Of a DNA stretch of 64,000 bases, positions 16,878 through 24,431 are shown piece by piece. Made by a program: the position numbers and the translations under genes. The DNA is from Salinilacihabitans rarus (GTDB lineage Archaea; Halobacteriota; Halobacteria; Halobacteriales; Natrialbaceae). The notes under the pieces are model-generated. The model saw nothing but the letters and a program-made list of their open reading frames with translations. It did not search any database and was not told the origin of the DNA. How positions within the stretch are numbered: the first letter of the stretch is position 1; each line of letters begins with the position of its first letter. Location of the stretch: contig NZ_CP100762.1 in NCBI RefSeq assembly GCF_024296665.1, forward strand, positions 1,550,001-1,614,000, given 5' to 3'.

Positions 16878-18515
16878 CTATCCCTCACCAGGCTGGCTTC
16901 GCTCGAAGAGTTCGTCCAGCAGTTTTCGCTGGGCGGCCCGCAGGTGCTGGTGGAACGTCGACCGCGAGATGCCCATCGACTCGGCGAGTTCCTCGCCGGA
17001 GACGCCGCGGGGCCAGTCGAAGTAGTCGGTGTAGTAGGCCTTCTCGAGGGCCATCCGCTGGCGGTCGGTCAGCGTCGATTCGAGGCGGGCGGCGACGTCG
17101 CTCGGGGTCCGCGGCGGCCGCTCGCGCTCGTGGTAGCTGAGCAGTTCGACGACATCGTACCGCCGTTCGAGCAGGTCGTACAGCGAGCGGGCGGCCTGCC
17201 CGTTCGAGAGGTCGACGTCGAGGGTGGTGACGCCGTCGGCGACGTCGAAGCGCCTGATGACCGCCCCGTGTTCGACCAGCGCGTCGAGCAGGGGGTCCTC
17301 GACGGCGAGTTCCAGCGTCACCTCGCCGTCACGCTCCGAGAGCACCGACGCCGCCTCGACGCCGTCGACGGCCGCGGCGGCCTCGCGGGCCGCCGTCTCG
17401 TCCCCGCGGTCGACGCGGACGAACAGCAGCGGCGGGCCGCCGTCGCCGTGGGTGAGACCGCCGTAGGAGACCGGCGTCCCGAGCGCCGCCGACAGCGTCG
17501 AGAGGACGACCGAGGGGTCTTCGATGGCCACTTCGACCTCGACGACGGTGTCGGCGGTCAGCAGGCGGCGAGCGTCGATGGCGTTGATCGCGGTCGCGAT
17601 GGTCCCCGCGAGCGACTCGAGGACGGCCAACTCGCGCGTCTCGAAGGCGTCGGGTTCGTCGGCGAAGACGACCAGCACGCCGTAGGTGACGTCGCCGTAG
17701 GCGACCGGGAGCGCCGCAATCGACCGAAACGCGTCGCCGGCGCCCGACGGCCACCACCGGTCGGCCTCCGGGAACGTCGTCACCTCCTGAACGACCGCGG
17801 TCTCCCCGGTGTCGAGGGCCCGGACCGCCGGGTGACTCCCGTCGGCTTCGAGGACGAGCGTCCCGTCTTCGAGCGGGACGTCGCCGTCGGCCGCCCACTC
17901 GCGGGGGGCCAGCCGGCGGCCCGCGACGTCGACCCGGCCCATCCACGCGAGGACGTACGGGTCCGACGCGACGAGGCGCTCGCAGACGCCCCGTTCGAGT
18001 TCCGTCCGCGACCGCGCGTCGACGGCGACGTCGGTCACTTCGCGGACGACGCCGTCGATCCGTTCGAGGACGTGTTCGAGGGTGCGTCGCTCCCGGCGGA
18101 GGCGGTCGGCGGTCTCCTCGACGTCGAGTTCGGCGAGTTTGCGGCCGGTGATGTCGAGGTGGGTGACCGAGACGTACGGCTCGTCGTCGACGGGGAACCG
18201 CTTCGCGCGCATCAGGAACCATCGCTTCTCCGTCGGCGAGTGACACGGGTACTCCATCGAGAACTCCTCGCGGTCGCCGTCGAGTACCGATTCGAGCCCG
18301 TCGACGGCCCGGCGGGCGTGCTCGTCGTCGGACGCCGCCGCGGCCGCGACGTAGTTCATCCCCACGTCGTCCTCCTCGGCCGTGCGTCCCTCGCTCGTCC
18401 CGAACTCCCGCCATGCCCGGTTGGTGAGCCGAATGTCGCCGTCTTCGTCGAGGACGGCGACGGTGAGTGGCAGGGTGTCGAGCGTCGCCGCGGCGAGGGA
18501 GTCCCGTCGAACCAT
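16878..18515 (-). CDS. Bat-like regulator: PAS, GAF and HTH_10 domains
   Basis: A 545-residue cytoplasmic regulator related to the bacterio-opsin activator. A PAS domain covers about 8-125 (VAVLDEDGDIRLTNRAWREFG, then MRAKRFPVDDEPYVSVTHLDITGRK), a coiled segment follows, a GAF domain spans about 165-305, a Bat-type beta-rich domain about 315-465, and the HTH_10 domain about 478-530 (LTDRQRMALEKAYYTDYFDWPRG, SGEELAESMGISRSTFHQHL). Bat controls opsin and carotenoid genes with oxygen and light, so placement next to crtB fits control of carotenoids. No opsin or brp gene is in the window. Confidence 0.88.
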   Translation of the reverse strand: MVRRDSLAAATLDTLPLTVAVLDEDGDIRLTNRAWREFGTSEGRTAEEDDVGMNYVAAAAASDDEHARRAVDGLESVLDGDREEFSMEYPCHSPTEKRWFLMRAKRFPVDDEPYVSVTHLDITGRKLAELDVEETADRLRRERRTLEHVLERIDGVVREVTDVAVDARSRTELERGVCERLVASDPYVLAWMGRVDVAGRRLAPREWAADGDVPLEDGTLVLEADGSHPAVRALDTGETAVVQEVTTFPEADRWWPSGAGDAFRSIAALPVAYGDVTYGVLVVFADEPDAFETRELAVLESLAGTIATAINAIDARRLLTADTVVEVEVAIEDPSVVLSTLSAALGTPVSYGGLTHGDGGPPLLFVRVDRGDETAAREAAAAVDGVEAASVLSERDGEVTLELAVEDPLLDALVEHGAVIRRFDVADGVTTLDVDLSNGQAARSLYDLLERRYDVVELLSYHERERPPRTPSDVAARLESTLTDRQRMALEKAYYTDYFDWPRGVSGEELAESMGISRSTFHQHLRAAQRKLLDELFERSQPGEG

Positions 18516-18541
18516 CTCATCGTTCGATTAGTGGGCCGACG

Positions 18542-18547
18542 TATTAA
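18542..18547 (-). promoter_or_regulatory. TATA element of the bat-like gene
   Basis: Minus-strand TTAATA centred about 29 bases before the ATG at 18515, predicting a leaderless transcript. Confidence 0.5.
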
Positions 18548-18636
18548 CGGCCGTGGGGGTGTCACCCGAGGGGTCGCGACGGCCGCGCCGACGAGATAGA
18601 TACTTGTCACCGCGCGAGAAACCGAACGGACGAGCC

Positions 18637-19452
18637 GTGTCACGAGCCCCACTCCTCGTCGCCCTGCTCGTCGTCCTCGCCGGCTGTGGCGCCCTCCCGG
18701 GAGGCGACGCGCAGGCGGACCGCGAACCGTACGGCGTCGACGAACCCGTCGATCCCCCGTCCGGCCCGCCGGGGTTCTCCGCGGACGGGCTCGAAGACCC
18801 GGCGGCGCTGTGGGCCGCCCACGAGGAGACGCTCGCGGACCGGTCGTACGCGGTCCGCGGCGAACGGGAACTGACCTACGAGAACGGCACGGTCTACCGC
18901 GCGGTCGAGTACGCCACGCTACTGGACCGCGGCGACGACCGGGGGTACACCCGCGAGGCGTGGCGGGGTACGGACGTCGACGACGGCGACGCCGTCGAGA
19001 CCGAACGCTGGACCGACGACCGCGGCGTCGTCGTCCGCGAGCGCTTCGCGAACGGCTCGGTCGAGTACCGCGAGGGGACGGGGTTCGCGCTGGCCAGCAA
19101 CGAGCGTCGCCTCCGGGCCATCCTCTCCGTCGTCGAGGACCCCGACGTGATGGTCGCCGAGGACGGCACGTACGTCATCGAGGCGTCGGAGGCGTCGGCG
19201 GCCAGTATCGTCGCGGACGAACCGTTCCACGCCGAGATTCGCGTCCACGAGGCCGGCGTCGTCGAGTACGCCGAACTCGAAGGGACGGTCGACTACGACG
19301 GCGAGCGCCTGCGGATCTCCGAACGGGTGGGGATCGACGCCGTCGACGGGACGACCGTCGTGGCTCCCGACTGGGTCGACGAGGCGCGGGCGGCGCCGGC
19401 CGAGGGGAGCGCGGACGAAGACGAGGGCGAGGGCGAACCGCGGGGCGACTGA
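18637..19452 (+). CDS. Exported lipoprotein of unknown function
   Basis: A 271-residue protein with a short signal peptide and lipobox: MSRAPLLVALLVVLAGCGAL, with the lipidated Cys at residue 17. The mature part is acidic and predicted beta-rich (ERELTYENGTVYRAVEYATLL, then a repeated GERLRISERVG pattern), which resembles haloarchaeal LolA/LppX-like secreted lipoproteins of the DUF7537 kind; this placement is tentative. GTG 18637 is chosen because it starts the signal peptide exactly. The C-terminus is a poly-acidic tail (SADEDEGEGEPRGD). Confidence 0.8.
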   Translation: MSRAPLLVALLVVLAGCGALPGGDAQADREPYGVDEPVDPPSGPPGFSADGLEDPAALWAAHEETLADRSYAVRGERELTYENGTVYRAVEYATLLDRGDDRGYTREAWRGTDVDDGDAVETERWTDDRGVVVRERFANGSVEYREGTGFALASNERRLRAILSVVEDPDVMVAEDGTYVIEASEASAASIVADEPFHAEIRVHEAGVVEYAELEGTVDYDGERLRISERVGIDAVDGTTVVAPDWVDEARAAPAEGSADEDEGEGEPRGD

Positions 19453-19459
19453 CCGCCGG

Positions 19460-20686
19460 TCAGTCCAGCAACTCGTCGGCGAGCAGCGGCAGGAAGGCGC
19501 CGATGTCGGTGACCATCCCGATGGCGTGGGCGCTGCCGCGGTCGAGCAACTGGGTGACGGTGGCCGGGTTGATGTCGACGCAGACTGTCTTCGTGGTCGA
19601 GGGGAGGCAGTTGCCGACCGCGACCGAGTGCAACAGCGTCGAGAGCATCAACACGAGGTCGGCCTCGTGGGCCTGCTCGCGGATGGCGTCCTGGGCTTCG
19701 ATCGCGTCGGTGATCGTGTCGGGCAGGGGGCCGTCGTCGCGGATCGACCCCGCCAGCACGTAGTCGACGTCGTTCTCGACGCACTCGTACATGACGCCGC
19801 TCTCGACGCGACCGTCCGCGACGGCCGCCTCGATGCCGCCGGCGCGAACGATCTCGCTGATCGTGTAGATGTGGTGTTTGTGGCCCTTCCGGGGGTGTTC
19901 GAGCGTCTCGGTGTCCACCCCAAGCGAGGTGCCGTAGAGGTCACGCTCTACGTCGTGGACGGCGAAGCCGTTGCCGGCGGAGAGCGCGTCGACGTAGCCC
20001 GCGCGCACGAGGTCTGCGAGCGCCTCCCGGCCGCCGGAGTGGACGATCGCCGGCCCGCAGACGGCGAGTACGTTCCCGCCGCGCTCGCGGACCTCGCGCA
20101 TCTCGTCGGCGATTTCGGCGATCAGCGACGCCGACGGCCGCTCGCTCGAAACGCCCCCCTGCATGAAGCCGAAGGCGCCGCCTTTCCCCCGGGGGCGCTC
20201 CGGGGGCTGGACCCGGATGCCGGTGTCGCCGACCACGACGAGGTCGCCCTCCTCGACGGCGTTGAGCACCCGCGTCCGCACTCGCGTCTCGCCGCCGTCC
20301 TCCTCGACGACGAGCGCGCAGTCCATCTCGACGTCCTCGACGGGGAGCCACTCGCCGTCGACGCGCACGTCGGTCGGGTGGTTGGTCGTCGAGTAGAAGT
20401 CGACGGGGACGACCCGGTCGTCGGGCGCCGGTTCGAGCGTCGCGTCCTCGGGGCCGGCGACGGTCGCGCCGTTCTGGTTCAGTTCGTGGAGGATCTCGCG
20501 GAGGGTGTCCTCGTCGTCCGCGGAGACCGTCATCCGGCAGTACGACTCCTCGTGGGTGTGGCGGCCGACCTCGAACGCCTCGACGTCGAACTCGCCGCCG
20601 AGGTCCATGACGGCGCCGAAACACCGCGCCATCGTCCCCGAATCGATGATGTGCCCCTCGAGTTCGACCGTGCGTCGTGCAGTCAT
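19460..20686 (-). CDS. Archaeal ornithine cyclodeaminase-like protein (TIGR00300, LOR/SDH-type domain)
   Basis: A 408-residue protein matching the archaeal family described as ornithine cyclodeaminase in Methanococcus maripaludis. The N-terminal part (1-110; LEGHIIDSGTMARCFGAVMDLGG, then HTHEESYCRMTVSA) is the LOR/SDH conserved domain; the C-terminal part has a Rossmann-like region VLAVCGPAIVHSGGREALADL and STLLHSVAVGNCLPSTTKTVCVD in pieces. It would convert ornithine to proline with loss of ammonia. ATG 20686 gives the conserved TARRTVELEGH start. No arginine-catabolism gene is adjacent, so the assignment rests on the family. Confidence 0.82.
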   Translation of the reverse strand: MTARRTVELEGHIIDSGTMARCFGAVMDLGGEFDVEAFEVGRHTHEESYCRMTVSADDEDTLREILHELNQNGATVAGPEDATLEPAPDDRVVPVDFYSTTNHPTDVRVDGEWLPVEDVEMDCALVVEEDGGETRVRTRVLNAVEEGDLVVVGDTGIRVQPPERPRGKGGAFGFMQGGVSSERPSASLIAEIADEMREVRERGGNVLAVCGPAIVHSGGREALADLVRAGYVDALSAGNGFAVHDVERDLYGTSLGVDTETLEHPRKGHKHHIYTISEIVRAGGIEAAVADGRVESGVMYECVENDVDYVLAGSIRDDGPLPDTITDAIEAQDAIREQAHEADLVLMLSTLLHSVAVGNCLPSTTKTVCVDINPATVTQLLDRGSAHAIGMVTDIGAFLPLLADELLD

Positions 20687-20750
20687 CGAGGGACGTTGGC
20701 GGCGGGCTACCGTCAATCTGTGCGTCGGCGCAGCCGTCGCCGGAGTTCCG

Positions 20751-21269
20751 TCACTCGAAGAGGTCGCCGTGGCGGGCCGCGAGGTTCGTGTACTCGCCGG
20801 AGGAGTACTCCTCGAAGGTTTCCTCGGGGTCGACGGTCGTCTCCGAGAGGGGGACGACGGACGCGGGAACGCCTCTGGCGAACGACTCCGGCGGAATCTC
20901 GAAGCCGTCGGGGACGACGGTCCCCGAGGCGACGATGCACCGCTCGCCGACGCTGACCCCGGAGTTGAGCGTGGCGTTGAAGCCGATCAGGGCGCCGTCG
21001 TCGACGACCGCGTCGTTGAGGACGGCGCCGTGGCCGCACATGACGCGCTCGCCGACGCTGGACGCGTGCAGCGTCGCGTTGTCGCCGACGTGAGCGCCGC
21101 GGCCGATCCGGACGGGCGCGACGTCCCCGCGGAGGACGACCCCCGGCCAGACGCTGGCGTCGGCCTCGACGGTCACGTCGCCGACGAGCGTCGCCTCGCG
21201 GCTGACGCGGGCGTCCTCGTCGATCGACGGGCGCGAACCTTCGAACTCGTAGCGTCTTCGGTCGGTCAC
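20751..21269 (-). CDS. Gamma-class carbonic anhydrase-like protein with one metal ligand replaced
   Basis: A 172-residue left-handed beta-helix protein with about seven hexapeptide-repeat rungs (ATLVGDVTVEADASVWPGVVL onward in pieces). Compared with Cam, the ligand His81 matches His68 in ATLHAS and His117 matches His80 in CGHGAVL, but the third ligand position (His122) is Asn85 in VLNDA. It may thus be inactive as a carbonic anhydrase or use a different site. GTG 21269 is chosen because it starts the domain at the usual length; an ATG 57 bases upstream adds a non-conserved leader. Confidence 0.82.
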   Translation of the reverse strand: MTDRRRYEFEGSRPSIDEDARVSREATLVGDVTVEADASVWPGVVLRGDVAPVRIGRGAHVGDNATLHASSVGERVMCGHGAVLNDAVVDDGALIGFNATLNSGVSVGERCIVASGTVVPDGFEIPPESFARGVPASVVPLSETTVDPEETFEEYSSGEYTNLAARHGDLFE

Positions 21270-21385
21270 GCGCGTCCCGACCACGACCAGCGCCAAAGGT
21301 TTTGCTCGCTCGTCGACGACGTTCACAGCCGCTTACGCGCGGGAACGTCGCGACTAACGAAGGGTCTCGGGAGCCGACTGGGGAT

Positions 21386-22108
21386 ATGATCCGCGACCGC
21401 GAACTGGTCGAGAAGTGGCACACGCAGGTTCTCGAACCCGCGCGCGCGGAGGTCGAGCAGTTCCTCGCGCGGTTTCCCGACCGGCGGACCCTGTCGATCC
21501 CCTTCGAGCGCTGTGGCACGGACTACCGGTTCACGCGGCCGCTGTTGCGCGAACCCGACCGGACCCTCGGGGCCGGCCGGCGCGCGCTCGGCGAGTTCGT
21601 CGACGCGGAGTACGACGCCGACGTCGAGGACGACGACCGGATCTACCTGCGGATCTCGGACCTGCCCGAGAGCGCCCGCTGCGCGCTCGGCGAGGTCGGC
21701 GCCGACCACCTCAACCGGCTGCTCGTCGTCGAGGGGACGGTCGCGGCGACGGCCGAGAGCGCCCCGCGGCTCGTCACCGCGGCGTTCCAGTGCGAACGCT
21801 GCGGCGAGGTCGAGACGGTCGTCCAGCGCACCCGCCGGCTCCGCCGGCCGGGGGGCTGTTCGTCCTGCTCGCGGGGACGGCTCGCGCTGTCCCCGCGGCG
21901 ATCCGAGTACGTCGACGCCCGCGAGGTCCGCCTGCGCGACGGCGAGCGAACGCTCCCGGTCCACCTCGAACACGACCTCGTCGACGCGGTCGGCGTCGGG
22001 GACGAGGTCGACCTCGTCGCGATTCCCCGGGCGCGGGCCGACGACGAGACGACGGCCGTCGACCTCGAACTCGAAGGGATCAGCGTCGCGCGCGCGACGT
22101 CCGCGTGA
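21386..22108 (+). CDS. Stand-alone MCM N-terminal (OB-fold, zinc) domain protein
   Basis: A 240-residue protein that looks like the first part of an archaeal MCM helicase without the AAA+ motor. It has the helical N-terminal subdomain, then GADHLNRLLVVEGTVAATAESAPRL (the MCM OB-fold entry), zinc Cys pairs at 136/139 (CERCG) and 158/161 (CSSC), and the return strands ending LEGISVARA. Full MCM would continue for another 400 or more residues, but a normal stop is followed by unrelated sequence. Haloarchaea carry such MCM-N paralogues beside the real mcm gene. It may bind single-stranded DNA or the helicase. ATG 21386 is the first good start. Confidence 0.85.
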   Translation: MIRDRELVEKWHTQVLEPARAEVEQFLARFPDRRTLSIPFERCGTDYRFTRPLLREPDRTLGAGRRALGEFVDAEYDADVEDDDRIYLRISDLPESARCALGEVGADHLNRLLVVEGTVAATAESAPRLVTAAFQCERCGEVETVVQRTRRLRRPGGCSSCSRGRLALSPRRSEYVDAREVRLRDGERTLPVHLEHDLVDAVGVGDEVDLVAIPRARADDETTAVDLELEGISVARATSA

Positions 22109-22195
22109 GCCGTGAGCCCGCGAACGACGCTCACAGGGGCTGACAGGCCGCGCAAGGCTTTTGTAGCCGTTCGTGGACTCCCCCCGTGATCACTC

Positions 22196-22744
22196 GTGTA
22201 CGAACGAACTCCCTCCCCGAAGACGGTCGAACTCTGGCTGCGGTCGTTCGCGCCCGCCGCGGCGGGCCCGAACCACGAGCGAGCGCTCGCGCACCTCGAG
22301 CGACTGGAGTCCCGTCCGGAGGTCACGCGGGTCGACGTCGGGGTCTGGGGGGCGGAGGTCGAGTGGACGCCGCGGACCGAGCGCATCTCCCAGTTGCGGA
22401 CCATCCGGTCGCGTCTGGAGGCGTTCGACGCGTGGGCCGACCGGACCGACAGGAGCCTCGAACCGTTCTTCCGGGAGCGCCACGTCGAGTCGACGATCAC
22501 GGGCGAGTCCTACGACGTCCGCCGGCTACCGACGCTGGCGGTCGCCGAGTACCGCGGCGGGGAACTGGTCCACGTCGCCCCCTCGCGCGACGGGGAGGCG
22601 GTGGTCGACGCGCTCGACCGCCTCGACGCGCTCGCGCGGGGCGAGGCCGACGACCCCGTCCTCGCGTACGGCCACGAACCCGGCGGCCGGGACGACTCCG
22701 ATCCGGACGCCGGCGAGCGACTCGAACCCGCCTCGCCGCGCTAG
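22196..22744 (+). CDS. Conserved haloarchaeal protein of unknown function
   Basis: A 182-residue acidic soluble protein. The first 110 residues mix helices (TVELWLRSFAPAAAG, RALAHLERLESRPE) and strands (VTRVDVGVWGAEVEW); a second part, LPTLAVAEYRGGELVHVAPS, looks like a small sandwich domain, and the last 30 residues are disordered (GGRDDSDPDAGERLEP). I see no cysteines, membrane helices or known catalytic motif. The GTG at 22196 is the only start that keeps the hydrophilic N-terminus. It lies between the MCM-N protein and a small zinc-finger protein, all on one strand. Confidence 0.72.
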   Translation: MYERTPSPKTVELWLRSFAPAAAGPNHERALAHLERLESRPEVTRVDVGVWGAEVEWTPRTERISQLRTIRSRLEAFDAWADRTDRSLEPFFRERHVESTITGESYDVRRLPTLAVAEYRGGELVHVAPSRDGEAVVDALDRLDALARGEADDPVLAYGHEPGGRDDSDPDAGERLEPASPR

Positions 22745-22787
22745 AGCCGTGAAAACGCATATGATGATTCGTGACTAATACGAACCC

Positions 22788-22949
22788 ATGAGCGGAGAAT
22801 CCGCAACCGTCGGACGGTCACGGTGTCTGAACTGCGGCTTCGAAGCGCCGAGTGGCGACGACGCGTGGCTCCGCCTCGACGTGCCGGGGCTCGGCCGGAT
22901 GACCCAGTGCCCGGAGTGTAACAGCACGAACATCATCACGGGCCGTTAA
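22788..22949 (+). CDS. Small CPxCG-type zinc-finger protein
   Basis: A 53-residue protein with CLNCGFE near residue 17 and CPECNSTN near residue 43, i.e. two CxxC knuckles forming one zinc ribbon. Such micro-proteins are abundant in haloarchaea and some affect swarming, biofilm and stress phenotypes, but their targets are mostly unknown. A TATA-like CATATGAT lies about 28 bases before the ATG, which suggests a leaderless transcript of its own. Too short for most gene finders; the reading frame is confirmed by the paired Cys and clean stop. Confidence 0.85.
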   Translation: MSGESATVGRSRCLNCGFEAPSGDDAWLRLDVPGLGRMTQCPECNSTNIITGR

Positions 22950-23007
22950 TGTGGCCGACGGCGGGGTCGCAGACAGACACTTACGCGTCCCCGCCGTACG
23001 CCGGTCC

Positions 23008-23409
23008 ATGAGTCAGGAACCCGAAAATCTCCCCGACAGCGACAGCGAGTGGCGCGACCGACTCTCCGAGGAGGAGTACCGAATCCTCCGCGAGGCGGGA
23101 ACCGAACCGCCGTTCAGCGGCGAGTACGTCGAGCACGACGAGGACGGCGTCTACCGGTGTGTCGGCTGTGGGACGGTCCTGTTCGACTCGGAGACGAAGT
23201 ACGAGTCCCACTGTGGCTGGCCGAGTTTCTACGACGTCGACGACGACCGGATCGAGACCCGCCTCGACACGAGCCACGGGATGCGCCGGACCGAGGTGCT
23301 GTGTGCCAACTGCGGCGGCCACCTCGGCCACGTCTTCGAGGACGGCCCCCAGCCGACCGGCGAGCGCTACTGTATCAACTCCGTCGCGCTGGAGTTCGAC
23401 GACGAGTAA
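23008..23409 (+). CDS. msrB: Peptide methionine-R-sulfoxide reductase MsrB
   Basis: A 133-residue stand-alone MsrB that reduces the R epimer of methionine sulfoxide in proteins, using thioredoxin. It has both zinc CxxC pairs (CVGCGTVLFDSETKYES and CANCGGHLGHVFEDG), the substrate motif HCGWPSF and the catalytic Cys in GERYCINSVAL. The ATG at 23008 gives the usual short acidic leader. No msrA is adjacent. The 208 bases that follow hold only a possible ORF remnant. Confidence 0.95.
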   Translation: MSQEPENLPDSDSEWRDRLSEEEYRILREAGTEPPFSGEYVEHDEDGVYRCVGCGTVLFDSETKYESHCGWPSFYDVDDDRIETRLDTSHGMRRTEVLCANCGGHLGHVFEDGPQPTGERYCINSVALEFDDE

Positions 23410-23504
23410 CCCGCCGCGAGTGCAGGCCCCACCCTTCGTCGCCGAAAGCGGCGCAGGCCGGTCCATGGCAGGGGAGTCGCCGTCGGCCGGAAACCGCGTG
23501 CGGG

Positions 23505-23624
23505 ATGGCCGTTCGAATCGTCCGGAGCGATCGGGCCGTCCGATCGGCGGCCCGCGAACCGCTCGTCGACGCCCTCGCGCTCGGCGTTCGCGTCTCCGTC
23601 GTCACCGCCGAGTCCGATCAGTCC
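23505..23624 (+). pseudogene. Possible 3'-truncated ORF
   Basis: From ATG 23505 about 39 codons show haloarchaeal codon use (MAVRIVRSDRAVRSAAREPL, then VDALALGVRVSVVTAESDQ) before the frame enters the anti-sense of the ERCC4 gene. It could be the head of a gene cut by rearrangement, or chance. I do not recognise the family. Confidence 0.25.
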
Positions 23625-24283
23625 GCGTCGATGGGCCGGTCCCGCAGCGCCGTCTGGATCGCCCGGGCCCGCGTCTCGCCGATGCCCTCCACGGCCGTGA
23701 GTTCCGCGCGGTTCGCGGCGACGAGTTCGGCCACGGTGGGGAACGCCTCGTAGAGCGCGTCGGCGAGTTCCGGGCCGATCCCCTCGATGCAGGCGTACAT
23801 CCGCTTGGCCGTCGGCTCGTACCGCGCCGGCACCGAACTCACCGGGGGCGGCCGCGTCGAGGGGTCCTCGGCGTGCTTTCGGCCGAGACGGATCGCGTAG
23901 TCGACGAGTCGCCGCCGGTCGGTACAGGGGACGACCGGCGTCCCCTGTCGGGCGGTGATCGACGCCATCGAGCCGTAGATGGCCGCGGGCGAGATGCCCG
24001 TCCGCATCGACTCGACCGACCGGAAGTCCGCTTCGAGCAGGACGTAGGCGTGGTCGTAGCCGGCGGCCATCCGCTCGGCCTGCTCCCGGAGGTCCGGCCC
24101 GGAGCGTCCCATCACCCCGTTGACGTAGTCGCGCAGGGTCTTGCGCTCGAAGCCCACCGAGTCGATGGCGAGGTCGCCCGCCGACAGGCGCTCGACGCCC
24201 ACCTCGATCACGTCCGGGTGAGAGCGGACGGCCTCGCGGACGGCGGCGGGTTCGCGGTCGTCGACGGTGACGGCGACGCGCAT
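23618..24283 (-). CDS. ERCC4-domain nuclease with C-terminal helix-hairpin-helix
   Basis: A 221-residue protein. Residues 1-140 form an XPF/Hef-type nuclease domain with VTVDDREP and the signature VGFERKTLRDYVNG (ERKxxxD); residues 165-215 carry two helix-hairpin-helix elements (GIGPELADALYEAFPTVAELV, VEGIGETRARAIQTAL). It resembles the nuclease half of archaeal Hef/XPF without the helicase part and likely cuts branched or flap DNA. ATG 24283 is chosen because it opens the first strand; the longer frame is anti-sense spacer. Confidence 0.9.
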   Translation of the reverse strand: MRVAVTVDDREPAAVREAVRSHPDVIEVGVERLSAGDLAIDSVGFERKTLRDYVNGVMGRSGPDLREQAERMAAGYDHAYVLLEADFRSVESMRTGISPAAIYGSMASITARQGTPVVPCTDRRRLVDYAIRLGRKHAEDPSTRPPPVSSVPARYEPTAKRMYACIEGIGPELADALYEAFPTVAELVAANRAELTAVEGIGETRARAIQTALRDRPIDAD

Positions 24284-24431
24284 GCCCGCGGTAGGGGTTC
24301 GAGCGAGGAACGCGTGTCGCTTTCGACCGCCGCGGTCCCGTGGAACCGTCGGTCGACCGTCCGGTCTGCCCTCACGACCGTCAGCGATTTCACGAATGCC
24401 GATTATGCGACTCCGCGTCATACGGTAGCGT

